A DNA stretch of 64,000 nt, from the NCBI RefSeq assembly GCF_001507555.1, contig NZ_LQBO01000001.1:1-64000 (forward strand), in the 5' to 3' direction. The notes under the pieces were generated by a model, which searched no databases, was not told the origin of the DNA, and was given only the letters and a program-made list of their open reading frames with translations. Position numbers and translations under genes: made by a program. Positions 14,356-23,763 of this stretch are shown one piece after another (the stretch's first letter is position 1; each line of letters begins with the position of its first letter). This DNA comes from Thiomicrospira sp. XS5. Its GTDB lineage: Bacteria; Pseudomonadota; Gammaproteobacteria; Thiomicrospirales; Thiomicrospiraceae.

Positions 14356-14368
14356 TTCCTCTCCTTGC

Positions 14369-16864
14369 TCAGACTTTGTTGGTCAGGCTTTGCCGCTTGC
14401 GTTTGGCCACGGCTTTTTTGCTGTAAAAACTGCGAATACGCGCCGCATTGCCGATCACCACCAAGCTGCTCAATGGCATGGTGATGGCCGCAATCAATGG
14501 CGTTAACAACGCTGCCATCGCCAGCGGCACCAGGGTCACATTATAGAGAATCGAGCTGGCGATATTCTGTTTAATGGTTTTCAAGGTCCGTTGCGATAAA
14601 TCCACGGCCGTATCCACCGAAAGCAACTCATTATTCAACAAGACAATATCGGCACAATCCATGGACACGTCCGTTCCTGACCCCAGTGCCATACTGACGT
14701 TCGCTCGTGCCATGGCCGGGGCATCATTAATGCCGTCACCGACCATCGCCACCAGCTCACCCTCTTTTTGATAGGCTCGAATCATTTCATGTTTTTGCTC
14801 CGGTAGCACTTCAGCCTGCACAGCCATGCCGCCGAGTTTTTCCGCCACCGTTTCCGCCACCGCTTGACGATCGCCACTCAGCAAGGTCACTTTCTTTCCG
14901 CGCGCTTTTAAACGCGCGATCATCTCGACGGCATCATCCCGGAGTTCATCATCCAAGAACAAAATCGCGACAACTTGACCATCCTGCGCCACCCAAACAC
15001 TGGTCTGACCTTGCCGAGCTCTTTGTGCTTCCAAGGCCGTTAAGTTTTCTGGCAAGCGGGCGCCCATCGCTTCCAACCAAGGCCCCGTTCCAATGTGGTA
15101 ATGACGCCCCTGAACCGATGATTCCACCCCTTTCCCCGGGTGTGCCTGGAAAAAATCGACGGCCATGTCCATATTTTTGAATTCCGGATGTGAATCCTGA
15201 AGCGTTTCAACAATAGCCCGCCCAAGAGAGTGTTCCGAATGGAACTCAATGCGCACCACATCGCGCCAAAGGCTGTCTCCGTCCACCCCTTCTTGCAACG
15301 TCGAATCCACTAAACGCATCTGCCCTTTCGTCAAAGTGCCGGTTTTATCGAAAACGAAATGTTGAATATCGTTCAATATTTCCAAAACCGCGCCATTTTT
15401 GATGAGAATACCGTTTTGAGCCGAAACGCCGGAAGCCACGGCGGTGGCCATGGGGGTCGCCAACCCAAACGCACAGGGGCAAGTAATGATCAGCACCGAC
15501 GTGGCCGCAATCATGGCCGTTTCGAAATCCGCATTTAGAATCCAGAACACAAAACTCAACGTCGCCAACGCAATGACCACAGACACAAACCACGGCATAA
15601 TCCGTTCGGCGGTACACTGAATAGGCGCTTTTGAGCCTTGTGCATCCTCAACCATATGCACAATTCTCCCCAACATGGTATTTTGCAAAATCGATTCAAC
15701 CTTAATCGACAAGGCGCCGTCGAGGTTTAACGTCCCCGCGGAGACCGATGCCCCCTCTTGCTTCAAAACTTCTCGCGATTCACCACTCAGCATGGATTCA
15801 TTAATGTTACCGACACCTTCCACCACCGTGCCGTCAACGGGAACCTGATCGCCGGGTTTCACCAGCACCACATCCCCGGCCTTCAGTTTTCGAACCGGTA
15901 CGATATCCACACCCGTGTCGGTTTTCATTCGCGCGACTTTGGGCTGCAAATCCATCAAGCGCCGTGTGGAGTCAATGGCTTTGTTTTTGGAGATGGCTTC
16001 CAGATAACGCCCGATCAGCAACAAGAACATGAAATCAATCATGGTGTCGTAATACACGTTCCCAGAGTGCTGAGGGTCAATCGTGACCCAAAACGAATAC
16101 AGATATGTCGTTAGAATGCCCAGCGAGATGGAGACATCCATACCCACACTTCGTGACTTTAGGGATGTCCAAGCGCCAGACAAAAAAGGCTTACCGGAAT
16201 AAGCCAAGGTAATCGTGGCAATGACAAATTCCACCCAGTGGAAGTAATGACGGAAGTCAGAATCCTGGTCGGCCCCAGCATATAAGGCGACCGAAAACCA
16301 CATGACATTCATCATCGCAAAACCGGCAAAACCAAGGCGGTAAAGCAAATCTCGGTTCGCTTTACGGAAGGCTTCTTCGCTATTGGAGGCATCGTAAGGC
16401 GAGGCATCGTAACCGACGCGATTTAACTCTTGAATGATTTCGGACAACTTAATGACATCGTTGTCCCAGCGCAGCTTAATTTGCTTATTGGTGAAATTGA
16501 CCTTCGCCATCTGTACGCCATCAAGTTTCGCTAAGGTATGTTCAATCAGCCAAATACAGGCCGCGCAATGAATGGCTTCGGAAATCAGCGTGATCTCACG
16601 CTGCTGCGTTAGGTCGGAAACAAATTGAGACTGAACTTCGTCGTAATCGAAAAATTCGGCATCTTTATTCGGAGGCGGCGGCGGAGAAAGCAGCTCTCCT
16701 TCCGGCGTGCGTCGGTAAAAGCTGTCCAGACCGGCTTCATAAATGGCATCACAGACGCCGGCACAGCCGTGACAGCAAAATTCGCGCTCAACCCCTTTAA
16801 TAGACTTGAGCACTAAGGCGCCCTGCTCAATCCCTTGACCGCAGTGGTAGCACACTTGTGACAT
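14369..16864 (-). CDS. ccoI: Copper-transporting P-type ATPase CcoI/FixI
   Basis: P1B-type ATPase of the inner membrane that supplies copper for cbb3 oxidase assembly. It opens with a putative Zn-binding Cys-rich segment (CYHCGQ, CCHGCAGVC). A heavy-metal domain with CAAC near residue 99 follows, then several transmembrane helices. The translocation motif TCPCAFGLATP, the phosphorylation site DKTGTLTKGQ and the hinge GDGINDAPA are all intact. Length 831 is usual for FixI/CcoI. It lies between ccoH and ccoS, the standard order. Confidence 0.95.
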   Translation of the reverse strand: MSQVCYHCGQGIEQGALVLKSIKGVEREFCCHGCAGVCDAIYEAGLDSFYRRTPEGELLSPPPPPNKDAEFFDYDEVQSQFVSDLTQQREITLISEAIHCAACIWLIEHTLAKLDGVQMAKVNFTNKQIKLRWDNDVIKLSEIIQELNRVGYDASPYDASNSEEAFRKANRDLLYRLGFAGFAMMNVMWFSVALYAGADQDSDFRHYFHWVEFVIATITLAYSGKPFLSGAWTSLKSRSVGMDVSISLGILTTYLYSFWVTIDPQHSGNVYYDTMIDFMFLLLIGRYLEAISKNKAIDSTRRLMDLQPKVARMKTDTGVDIVPVRKLKAGDVVLVKPGDQVPVDGTVVEGVGNINESMLSGESREVLKQEGASVSAGTLNLDGALSIKVESILQNTMLGRIVHMVEDAQGSKAPIQCTAERIMPWFVSVVIALATLSFVFWILNADFETAMIAATSVLIITCPCAFGLATPMATAVASGVSAQNGILIKNGAVLEILNDIQHFVFDKTGTLTKGQMRLVDSTLQEGVDGDSLWRDVVRIEFHSEHSLGRAIVETLQDSHPEFKNMDMAVDFFQAHPGKGVESSVQGRHYHIGTGPWLEAMGARLPENLTALEAQRARQGQTSVWVAQDGQVVAILFLDDELRDDAVEMIARLKARGKKVTLLSGDRQAVAETVAEKLGGMAVQAEVLPEQKHEMIRAYQKEGELVAMVGDGINDAPAMARANVSMALGSGTDVSMDCADIVLLNNELLSVDTAVDLSQRTLKTIKQNIASSILYNVTLVPLAMAALLTPLIAAITMPLSSLVVIGNAARIRSFYSKKAVAKRKRQSLTNKV

Positions 16865-16876
16865 GAGAATACCTCT

Positions 16877-17416
16877 TTAGGGCGCGTCTTGAACCATAAT
16901 GGAACGGCCTAGATTAAAGACCTCATCCCCTTTGGTAATCTCCATCACCAAGTCGTATTTACCTTTTAAAGGCAGGTTAATCGTGCCTTTATACTCACCG
17001 GTTTGGCCAGACGACTGTAATGCTAATTCACCATCGTATTTTTTATTGGATGGACGATAGTAATAAAGCACCGCGGTATCTACGTCGAACGCATTATTCT
17101 CTTTATCCAACACCGTCACCGTCACTTCTTGATCCTGACCTTCTTTCAGAATCGGTAAATCGATGTCAAATTGCCAGCCAAGCTCTTCCATGTGCTTACG
17201 GCGGGCGATAATTTGCGCCATGTTTTTACCTTTCTCGTAAAAGTCCGGCACCGTTAAGCCGGGCGCCGTGACAATGGCCATACTGACCATAAAGAAATTC
17301 ACGGACAGCACAATTATCAAAATCGCAAACCAACCGATTACGAATGGGTTTTTCCAGGCGACACTCCAGTCCCGAGTGTCTTTTTTAACATCTTTGTTGT
17401 CTTTGGCGTCCGTCAA
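16877..17416 (-). CDS. ccoH: FixH/CcoH family cbb3 oxidase assembly protein
   Basis: Membrane protein of 179 residues that assists cbb3 assembly. A cytoplasmic Lys/Asp-rich N-terminus is followed by one transmembrane helix ([20 protein letters not shown], about residues 24-43). The periplasmic FixH domain contains [10 protein letters not shown] and a C-terminal beta-rich part. The start is TTG at 17416, supported by an excellent GGAGGG 8 bp upstream; no ATG fits. A rho-independent hairpin sits directly ahead of this ribosome binding site, separating it from ccoG. Confidence 0.9.
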   Translation of the reverse strand: MTDAKDNKDVKKDTRDWSVAWKNPFVIGWFAILIIVLSVNFFMVSMAIVTAPGLTVPDFYEKGKNMAQIIARRKHMEELGWQFDIDLPILKEGQDQEVTVTVLDKENNAFDVDTAVLYYYRPSNKKYDGELALQSSGQTGEYKGTINLPLKGKYDLVMEITKGDEVFNLGRSIMVQDAP

Positions 17417-17430
17417 GGCTTTTTCCCTCC

Positions 17431-17460
17431 ATAAAAAAAGGCCCTTAAATTAAGGGCCTT
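17431..17460 (-). terminator. Intrinsic terminator between ccoG and ccoH
   Basis: On the minus strand the stem AAGGCCCTTAA/TTAAGGGCCTT (17460-17438) is followed by a 7-T run. Its end is 15 bp from the ccoH start, leaving no room for a promoter between them. Read-through or processing must therefore feed ccoHIS, or a promoter lies inside ccoG. Confidence 0.75.
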
Positions 17461-17511
17461 CATTATACCTAAATTTCACTCAACGCAGTATGCGTGTTTA
17501 TGAAGACATCC

Positions 17512-18981
17512 TTAACGGATTTTCGGTCCAATAAACATACTGTCGTAAGTGGTTTTTACTTCCGGATTGTTCTGGTCAGCCACATGGATTTCAATCGGCG
17601 TATTGGATTCTGTTAAATCCTTTTTCGGCACCCGAACCAATAACGTCGCCGTGCCGACATTCCCCGGTTCCACCTGAATGCTTTTCGGACCGATATAGAA
17701 CAAACTCTCAGGCCCCGTTACGTCAATACTGGCATCCAAGCGGGCATTGCCTTTATTCACCACCTTAACGTAATACTTGTTCTGAATGGAACGGTCACTC
17801 ATCTGAACGAACAGCGGTGCTCTTTCATGCAGGACTTTTACGTCCAGCGGCGACATGGTTGCCAAGCCCCAGATCATTGCCGCCGCCGCAAACGTCATAA
17901 TGCCGGAGTATACAATCACGCGCGGACGTTTATACAGTGGCACAAACGGCTTGCCGGCAAACTCGGCCAAGGAGGCATAGCGAATCAATCCTTTCGGCTT
18001 TTTAATTTTTTCCATCACGGAATCGCAGGCATCGATACAGAGCCCACAGGTAATACAGCCAAACTGCTGGCCTTTACGAATATCCACCCCAGTCGGACAC
18101 ACAGCGACACACAGGTTACAATCAATACAATCACCCAGGTCTGGCTGTTCTTCGCCTGGTTTGGCGCGTTTCATGCGCCCACGCGGTTCACCACGATCCA
18201 CATCATAGGTCGGCACCACGGTTTCCGTATCAATCATTGCGCCTTGGATACGAGCATACGGACAAAAACCGATACACACCTGCTCTCTCAAAAAGCCCGC
18301 GAAAAATACCGTCGCGGCACCCAACGCTAAGATAATGGTGGCTTCGGTGCCGGTCCATTCAAGCGTGAACAAACGCGCCCATAAACTCAAGGCCGGATCA
18401 AAATACGCCACAAAGCTAAACCCGGTCATAAACCCGATAAAGGCCCAAACTACCCATTTCGGTACTTTTTTTCTGAGTTTTGAAAAACTGACGGGTTCTT
18501 TATCCAACTTCATTCGCTTGTTCGGCAAGCCTTCAAACTTCTCTTCCACCCAGGTGAAGATATCCGTCCATACGGTATGGAAACAGGCATAACCACACCA
18601 CAGTCGACCTGCCACCGCAGTGGTGGCCGCCAACAACAAAGCAAAGAACAGCAAAATCATCGCCAGCACCCAGATATCCTGAGGCAGAACCGTGATGCCA
18701 AAGAAATGGAATTGGCGATCGGCCAGGTTAAACAGAATGGCTTGTCGACCATCCCATTGCAGATAAGGCCCGATAAAGAACGACAGCCACATGGCGGCGA
18801 TCACCCATTTAATGGTGCGGAACTTACCCGGCATGCGCTTGGCATGCACCGTCCCTTCGGTGTGAACGGTGAGCAGTTCGACACCGATGTTCTGGAGATT
18901 TTTATTGGATGTATCCATATCATCCAGCAGCGATTTAGCTTGGTTATTGCTATCGTAAGTGACTTTGCGTTCTTCGGACAT
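17512..18981 (-). CDS. ccoG: cbb3 oxidase accessory ferredoxin CcoG
   Basis: Polytopic membrane iron-sulfur protein (RdxA/FixG family) linked to Cu(II) reduction for cbb3 assembly. It has about five hydrophobic segments, CGYACFHTVWTDIF, and the paired cluster motifs CIDCNLCVAVCPTGVDIR and CITCGLCIDACD near residues 280-325. The C-terminal periplasmic Ig-like region holds VEPGNVGTATLLVRVP. I start at ATG 18981 (MSEERKVTYD), which has GAAGGA 7 bp upstream, rather than TTG 18987. Hairpin terminators flank it on both sides, so it may be its own unit. Confidence 0.94.
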   Translation of the reverse strand: MSEERKVTYDSNNQAKSLLDDMDTSNKNLQNIGVELLTVHTEGTVHAKRMPGKFRTIKWVIAAMWLSFFIGPYLQWDGRQAILFNLADRQFHFFGITVLPQDIWVLAMILLFFALLLAATTAVAGRLWCGYACFHTVWTDIFTWVEEKFEGLPNKRMKLDKEPVSFSKLRKKVPKWVVWAFIGFMTGFSFVAYFDPALSLWARLFTLEWTGTEATIILALGAATVFFAGFLREQVCIGFCPYARIQGAMIDTETVVPTYDVDRGEPRGRMKRAKPGEEQPDLGDCIDCNLCVAVCPTGVDIRKGQQFGCITCGLCIDACDSVMEKIKKPKGLIRYASLAEFAGKPFVPLYKRPRVIVYSGIMTFAAAAMIWGLATMSPLDVKVLHERAPLFVQMSDRSIQNKYYVKVVNKGNARLDASIDVTGPESLFYIGPKSIQVEPGNVGTATLLVRVPKKDLTESNTPIEIHVADQNNPEVKTTYDSMFIGPKIR

Positions 18982-19068
18982 AATCAATTCCTTCTGAATT
19001 TAACGCGACGATTGTATAAAAAAACCACTCTATCAATAAGTAATCTTTTTTATACGACCGCATAAATG

Positions 19069-19102
19069 AAAAAAGGCCTAATATAAAATTAGGCCTTTTT
19101 TT
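19069..19102. terminator. Terminator between the ccoNOQP operon and ccoG
   Basis: AAAAAGGCCTAAT pairs with ATTAGGCCTTTTT around a 5-nt loop, with A/T runs on both sides. It lies 33 bp after the stop of the 45-residue ORF and should end ccoNOQP transcription. It contains AGGCCT twice but lacks the CC/GG flanks of the iterated decamer. Confidence 0.85.
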
Positions 19103-19134
19103 ATAAGGTGTCCAGTGTTAAATGAATGGATTCA

Positions 19135-19272
19135 TCAAGAATCGTCTTCATCCTTTTCCAGACCTTCCATGCCACGAGTGGCTTTCCAAGCGAAGCCAAC
19201 CAACGCCACAATGGTTAAAACCACAGCGGCGATGGAACCCCATAAAACCCAGTCGTTATTTAGCTCATTCAT
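19135..19272 (-). CDS. Small single-helix membrane protein downstream of ccoP
   Basis: A 45-codon ORF, starting MNELNNDWVLWGS and ending MEGLEKDEDDS. A hydrophobic helix spans about residues 11-27 (GSIAAVVLTIVALVGFAW), followed by a positive patch KATR and an acidic tail. AAGGAG sits 6 bp before the ATG, one of the best ribosome binding sites here. It lies 60 bp after ccoP and before the operon terminator, so it should be made with CcoNOQP. By position and topology it may be a CcoM-like small oxidase subunit or assembly factor; I do not recognise the sequence itself. Confidence 0.75.
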   Translation of the reverse strand: MNELNNDWVLWGSIAAVVLTIVALVGFAWKATRGMEGLEKDEDDS

Positions 19273-19332
19273 TTTCTGCTCCTTAATTGATACAGAATCA
19301 ATTCATTCAATGAATAAAAAGCGGCGGTCAAC

Positions 19333-20232
19333 TTATTGACCACCACCCAGTGAATAGACATAGACAGTTAAACGTTTAATATTAACTTCTGGGTCAGGCA
19401 AACGATCTTTGAACGCAGGCATAACAGCCAAACGTGTGCCCTTAATCGGTTCACCGTTTTTCTTAACGTTCACACCGTAAGTAATGGTTCGGACAACGTC
19501 AGCTTTATCGCCACCGAAACGCCACACACCATCAGTAAAGTTCGTCGCACCCGTTGGTGCTAAAGGCTTACCAACCGGTCCGTGACAGGCCAAACACATC
19601 CCTTTTGCATAAACCGCTTTACCGGCGGCATAAGCAGGCTCGTTCCCTTTACCTTCGCTCAATGCGATCACGTAATCGGCAACTTGATCGATTTCTTTGT
19701 CCGTCAAGTTCCCCATCATGCCGCGAGCCGGCATGTTACCGATACGACCGTTGGTGATGGACGCTTCGATTTGAGCGGGCTTACCACCCCATAGCCAATC
19801 GTCATCGGCCAACACAGGGAAATCCGGGTTACCTTGACCACCGGCACCGTGACAAGCGGCACAGTAATCACCGAACAACACCTTAGAGGTTTTAACCGCA
19901 TAGGTTTTCAACTCTTCGTTTTTCAGAATTTCGCTGACCGGTAGAGCGGCAAGCTGCTCTTCCTGCTCTGCAAAACGTTTTTTACGCCAATTCTGAAGAA
20001 CCTGAACCTCTTCATCATACTCTTCGATCTGTGTCCATCCGGCATAACCTTTAAACCAAGAGTTTTCCCATGGAATGGTTGGGTAATACAAAGCGTAAAA
20101 CACCATCATGACGAAACCGGCATAGAAAGACAGCATCCACCAAAGTGGCGGCGGATTGTCTAACTCGCGAATATCCTCATCCCAAATGTGACCAGTGTTT
20201 CCTTCATCTGGCCAAGGATTGTTATGTGCCAT
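19333..20232 (-). CDS. ccoP: cbb3-type cytochrome c oxidase diheme subunit III
   Basis: Membrane-anchored diheme cytochrome c that passes electrons toward CcoO and CcoN. The N-terminal pattern GHIWDEDIRELDNPPPLWW and a single helix at about 30-50 are typical. Two CXXCH sites, CAACH near residue 125 and CLACH near 213, bind heme c, with PARGMMGN and MPAFKDRL supplying distal methionines. Length 299 is standard. It follows ccoQ by 22 bp. Confidence 0.96.
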   Translation of the reverse strand: MAHNNPWPDEGNTGHIWDEDIRELDNPPPLWWMLSFYAGFVMMVFYALYYPTIPWENSWFKGYAGWTQIEEYDEEVQVLQNWRKKRFAEQEEQLAALPVSEILKNEELKTYAVKTSKVLFGDYCAACHGAGGQGNPDFPVLADDDWLWGGKPAQIEASITNGRIGNMPARGMMGNLTDKEIDQVADYVIALSEGKGNEPAYAAGKAVYAKGMCLACHGPVGKPLAPTGATNFTDGVWRFGGDKADVVRTITYGVNVKKNGEPIKGTRLAVMPAFKDRLPDPEVNIKRLTVYVYSLGGGQ

Positions 20233-20254
20233 ATTTTATTCTCCTCAGAATAAC

Positions 20255-20440
20255 TTAATCATCTTCATCTAAAATCTTGAACTTCTCTTTTTCCAGCTCC
20301 TCACGCTTGCTGGGACGTAATGTCCGCACAAAGGTAATCAGCATTCCGAAAAAGACGACGACCGTAATGATGAGACCGGCCCAATCCGACGTTGTCATCG
20401 CGGACCAGTCTGTACTCATATAGGCTTCAAGATTACTCAC
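20255..20440 (-). CDS. ccoQ: cbb3-type oxidase small subunit CcoQ
   Basis: 61-residue single-helix protein (about residues 22-39, [18 protein letters not shown]) followed by the basic/acidic tail [13 protein letters not shown], the pattern of CcoQ/FixQ. It stabilises the CcoN-CcoO-CcoP complex. Its first 8 bases overlap the end of ccoO, indicating translational coupling. Confidence 0.9.
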   Translation of the reverse strand: MSNLEAYMSTDWSAMTTSDWAGLIITVVVFFGMLITFVRTLRPSKREELEKEKFKILDEDD

Positions 20441-21263
20441 GATACGCCTTGCTATCGTCTAATTTAACCATTGTGCCCAACACTTGAAGGTACGCTACCA
20501 TCGCATCCATTTCGGTATAACCTTCAATGGCCGCATTGGCGTTTTCAATTTCTTCGTCGGTATAAGGCACACCCAAAGTACGCATGACGGCTAGACGCTT
20601 CGACATATCACGTTTCGTGCCGAAGAAGTCTTCGCTGACCGGATTCTCAGCCAACCAAGGATAAGCCGGCATCACAGACTCGGGTACCAAATCCTGAGGA
20701 CGTAATAAGTGCATGACATGCCATTCATCCGAATATTTACCACCCAAACGCGCTAGATCAGGCCCAGTACGCTTTGAACCCCATTGCATCGGGTGATCGT
20801 AAATGGATTCGGTCGCAAGTGAATAGTGACCATAACGCTCACGCTCGTCACGGAATGGACGAATCATTTGCGAGTGGCAGATATAACAACCTTCACGCAA
20901 GTAAAGGTCACGACCGGCTAATTCCAGCGGAGTATAAGGACGAACACCGTCACCGGCTTTCCAATCGGCTAAAACCCATTGGCCATTACGGTCTTGCTTA
21001 TACAAAGCCTTGTCGGAAACAAGCTTACCGTTCTCATCCTGAGTAAAGGTTCTTTCCCAAACCAATTCCGGGAACTTTTCGTTTTTAACGTTACCGTATT
21101 TATCGGTTTGCTCCGTGTAATCAACCGTTTGCTTTAGATAAAACAACGGTACGATTTCAACGATACCCGCAATCGAAACGGCTAACGCTGTCGCGATGAA
21201 CAGCCCAAAGATATTTCTCTCTAGACGCTCTTGAAAATTTTTAGGTTTTTGATTATCTGACAT
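20433..21263 (-). CDS. ccoO: cbb3-type cytochrome c oxidase monoheme subunit II
   Basis: Membrane-anchored monoheme cytochrome c. From ATG 21263 ([17 protein letters not shown]) it has 276 residues: an N-terminal helix at about 18-38, then a periplasmic domain with heme site [27 protein letters not shown] and VMPAYPWL. The frame is open 18 codons further upstream, but 21263 has a GGAGC site at good distance and gives the family N-terminus. It lies between ccoN and ccoQ. Confidence 0.95.
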   Translation of the reverse strand: MSDNQKPKNFQERLERNIFGLFIATALAVSIAGIVEIVPLFYLKQTVDYTEQTDKYGNVKNEKFPELVWERTFTQDENGKLVSDKALYKQDRNGQWVLADWKAGDGVRPYTPLELAGRDLYLREGCYICHSQMIRPFRDERERYGHYSLATESIYDHPMQWGSKRTGPDLARLGGKYSDEWHVMHLLRPQDLVPESVMPAYPWLAENPVSEDFFGTKRDMSKRLAVMRTLGVPYTDEEIENANAAIEGYTEMDAMVAYLQVLGTMVKLDDSKAYRE

Positions 21264-21337
21264 GAGTCTATTGCTCCTCAACTCATCATTCTTAAGCTTG
21301 CGACGGGCTCCGCCCATCGCAACTGATTTAGTACGTT

Positions 21338-22768
21338 TTAGGCGTTGGCCGTGGCTGTCGCTGTTTGCTTAGCATTTGCCATACGGATTGTCATCACAAC
21401 GTTATAAAGCATGACAACCGCACCTGAGAAGAACAACAGCCCCCCGACCGCACGCATTACATAGTAAGGGTGCATCGCAGCAACAGATTCCGCAAAGGTG
21501 TACGCCAAGGTTCCGTACTCATCATAGGCACGCCACATAAGACCCTGCATGATACCGGATACCCACATCGCAACGATGTAGAACACAGTACCGATTGTGG
21601 CAAGCCAGAAGTGGAAGTTGATCAACTTCATGGAATACATTTCCGTATTCCAAAGCTTCATCACCATGTGGTACAAGGCACCAATGGAAACCATCGCAAC
21701 CCAGCCTAGCGCACCAGAGTGAACGTGACCAACCGTCCAGTCAGTATAGTGAGAAAGCGCGTTTACGGTTTTCGCGGCCATGACCGGACCTTCGAAGGTC
21801 GACATCGCGTAGAACGCCAAGGCAATGATCAAGAAACGCAAGATGTAGTCGGTACGCAGTCTGTCCCAAGCACCGGAAAGCGTCAACATCCCGTTAAGCG
21901 CCCCACCCCATGACGGAATGATCATCGCCAAAGAGATAACCGCACCCAGAGAACCGGTCCAATCCGGTAGTGCTGTGTACTGAAGGTGGTGAGCCCCCAA
22001 CCAAACATAACCGAACATCAATGCCCAGAAGTGGATAACGGACAAACGGTAAGAGTAAATCGGACGCTGCGCTTGCTTCGGAACGAAGTAGTACATGATC
22101 GCCAAGAAACCGGCTGTCAGGAAGAAACCAACCGCGTTATGACCCCACCACCACTGAATCATAGCGTCTTGAACACCAGAGAACAGAGAGTAAGAGCGGA
22201 ACAAAGACACCGGAATCGCCAAACCGTTTACAACATAAAGGTAAGTGATCGCAATCATCATCCCCAGGAAGAACCAGTTGGAAACGTAAACGTTTGGATG
22301 CGTTTCTTTGTTACGTGACGCAATGGTCATCACGAAGTTCAACGTATAAAGCGTCCAGACTAATGCAATCGCAATCGCCAGAGGCCATTCTTGTTCATGG
22401 TATTCCTTACCGGTTGTCATCCCCAGCGAGATGGTCACAACAACGGCAAGTAAGCCAATCGTAAACAGAATTGCCGTTAGCCAGGCCATCCCGTTGCTCC
22501 ATAAACGGACTCCATTCGTTCTTTGAACGGTATAGAAGGCCGTCGCCATCAATGTCATACCACCGAAGGCAAAGATAACAGTATTCGTGTGCATCACACG
22601 CAAACGCGCAAATGTAATTTCCGCGATATCAAAGTTTAACGCTGGCCATGCCAATTGCGCCGCGGCAAAAGTCCCCATCAAGGTTCCCAATACCAAGAAC
22701 GTAATCGCACCAACCGCTAAGTACTTTACAACACCATTATCATATTGTGGTTTTGCTGTAGTATCCAT
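21338..22768 (-). CDS. ccoN: cbb3-type cytochrome c oxidase catalytic subunit I
   Basis: The heme-copper subunit that reduces oxygen and pumps protons. The 476-residue polytopic protein shows the heme b ligand region [16 protein letters not shown] near residue 57. The Cu-B histidine region [28 protein letters not shown] and the [17 protein letters not shown] heme-ligand loop are also present. AAGGGGG precedes the ATG by 10 bp. It heads the ccoNOQP operon, and its upstream region carries FNR-like sites, consistent with induction at low oxygen. Confidence 0.97.
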   Translation of the reverse strand: MDTTAKPQYDNGVVKYLAVGAITFLVLGTLMGTFAAAQLAWPALNFDIAEITFARLRVMHTNTVIFAFGGMTLMATAFYTVQRTNGVRLWSNGMAWLTAILFTIGLLAVVVTISLGMTTGKEYHEQEWPLAIAIALVWTLYTLNFVMTIASRNKETHPNVYVSNWFFLGMMIAITYLYVVNGLAIPVSLFRSYSLFSGVQDAMIQWWWGHNAVGFFLTAGFLAIMYYFVPKQAQRPIYSYRLSVIHFWALMFGYVWLGAHHLQYTALPDWTGSLGAVISLAMIIPSWGGALNGMLTLSGAWDRLRTDYILRFLIIALAFYAMSTFEGPVMAAKTVNALSHYTDWTVGHVHSGALGWVAMVSIGALYHMVMKLWNTEMYSMKLINFHFWLATIGTVFYIVAMWVSGIMQGLMWRAYDEYGTLAYTFAESVAAMHPYYVMRAVGGLLFFSGAVVMLYNVVMTIRMANAKQTATATANA

Positions 22769-22864
22769 TAGTCGGATTCCCCCTTATAGTCAAAATTAAT
22801 CAAGCCCGCATAACGTTTAGAGTGACCAATTCCAAAACGCAGAGCTTACTTCCTCAACGGCGAA

Positions 22865-22870
22865 TTATAG
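22865..22870 (-). promoter_or_regulatory. -10 element of the ccoN promoter
   Basis: TATAAT on the minus strand, 97 bp before the ccoN ATG. The -35 position 17 bp upstream (CTGGTG) is poor, as expected for an activator-dependent promoter. Confidence 0.5.
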
Positions 22871-22909
22871 GAAACTCCTACAATCGCACCAGCCCCGACA
22901 TTCAAAAAC

Positions 22910-22923
22910 TTAATCTAAATCAA
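22910..22923 (-). promoter_or_regulatory. FNR/ANR-like box upstream of ccoN (proximal)
   Basis: Minus strand TTGAT-TTAG-ATTAA, one mismatch from the FNR consensus TTGAT-N4-ATCAA. Its centre is about 58 bp upstream of the start point predicted from the -10, close to a class I activator position. Confidence 0.55.
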
Positions 22924-22927
22924 CAAA

Positions 22928-22941
22928 TTGATCTAAATAAT
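22928..22941 (-). promoter_or_regulatory. Second FNR-like box upstream of ccoN
   Basis: Plus strand TTGAT-CTAA-ATAAT: a perfect left half and a degenerate right half, 4 bp from the first box and sharing the central CTAA. Tandem FNR-type sites upstream of cbb3 operons are common in proteobacteria. Confidence 0.4.
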
Positions 22942-23071
22942 GTCTGGAAAGTCTCTTCCTATGCAGAATTGACCTAAAAAATAACACGCAAATTATCGCA
23001 AAATTCAGATAAATTTTTGAACTTCTATGACAAATTTTTTTTATAACCCATATTAATTTTTCCTAACCAAC

Positions 23072-23081
23072 CCAGGCCTGG
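23072..23081. repeat. CCAGGCCTGG copy, intergenic, upstream of hisB
   Basis: Exact decamer flanked by AAC on the left and TCAAAATTT on the right. Unlike the terminator copies, the flanks do not extend the palindrome. Confidence 0.9.
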
Positions 23082-23117
23082 TCAAAATTTAAACATCGAA
23101 CTTCGTCAGAAAATCGC

Positions 23118-23123
23118 TATAAT
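23118..23123 (+). promoter_or_regulatory. -10 element of the his operon promoter
   Basis: TATAAT 49 bp before the hisB ATG. No good -35 is visible at 16-18 bp. Confidence 0.45.
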
Positions 23124-23171
23124 ATCCGCTTTCAAAACACCCTAAATTTTTTACCTAACGGGAGCATTCTC

Positions 23172-23759
23172 ATGCGGCAAGCCACCATTGAGAGAAACAC
23201 TTTGGAAACGCAAATCCGTTTATCGGTCAACCTGGACGGCGACGGAAAATCCGACCTGTCTACCGGCGTTCCGTTTCTTGAACACATGTTGGACCAGATC
23301 GCCCGGCACGGCTTAATTGATCTGACCATCGATGCCAAAGGCGATACCCACATCGACGACCACCACACCGTGGAAGACATCGGCATCAGCCTGGGCATGG
23401 CGCTTCGAGAAGCCGTTGGGGACAAAAAAGGGATTAAACGTTACGGCCACGCTTATGTGCCGCTGGACGAAGCTTTGTCTCGCGTCGTCATCGACCTGTC
23501 CGGACGCGCCGGCCTGACCTTCAACGCCGACTTCACCCGTGCCAGCATCGGCGGGTTCGACACCGAATTGGTCGCCGAATTTTTCCAAGGCCTGACCAAC
23601 CACGCCCAAGCGACGATCCACATTGACTGCTTGCGTGGCAAGAACGCTCACCACCAGGCCGAAACCATCTTTAAGGCCTTCGGGCGCGCCTTGAGGATGG
23701 CACTGGAAACCGACGAGCGCATGGCCGACCAACTGCCATCCACTAAAGGGGCGTTATAA
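23172..23759 (+). CDS. hisB: Imidazoleglycerol-phosphate dehydratase
   Basis: Seventh step of histidine synthesis, a Mn-dependent dehydration. The protein is the monofunctional 195-residue form without the N-terminal phosphatase domain of E. coli HisB. Metal-binding repeats [16 protein letters not shown] and [11 protein letters not shown], and later [22 protein letters not shown], are intact. GGGAG lies 10 bp before the ATG. It opens the cluster hisB-hisH-hisA-hisF-hisE. Confidence 0.96.
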   Translation: MRQATIERNTLETQIRLSVNLDGDGKSDLSTGVPFLEHMLDQIARHGLIDLTIDAKGDTHIDDHHTVEDIGISLGMALREAVGDKKGIKRYGHAYVPLDEALSRVVIDLSGRAGLTFNADFTRASIGGFDTELVAEFFQGLTNHAQATIHIDCLRGKNAHHQAETIFKAFGRALRMALETDERMADQLPSTKGAL

Positions 23760-23763
23760 GCTT

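Larger units (their letters stand above)
22769..23171. other. 403-bp divergent control region between ccoN and hisB
   Basis: AT-rich and without a credible ORF. From left to right it holds the ccoN -10 (22865-22870), two FNR-like boxes (22910-22941), an exact copy of the iterated palindrome (23072-23081) without a matching extended stem, and the hisB -10 (23118-23123). Confidence 0.7.

Noticed and set aside
19069-19102. Two AGGCCT words counted as copies of the iterated palindrome
   Set aside because: They are the two arms of one terminator (AAGGCCTAA...TTAGGCCTT) and lack the flanking CC/GG, so they are not members.
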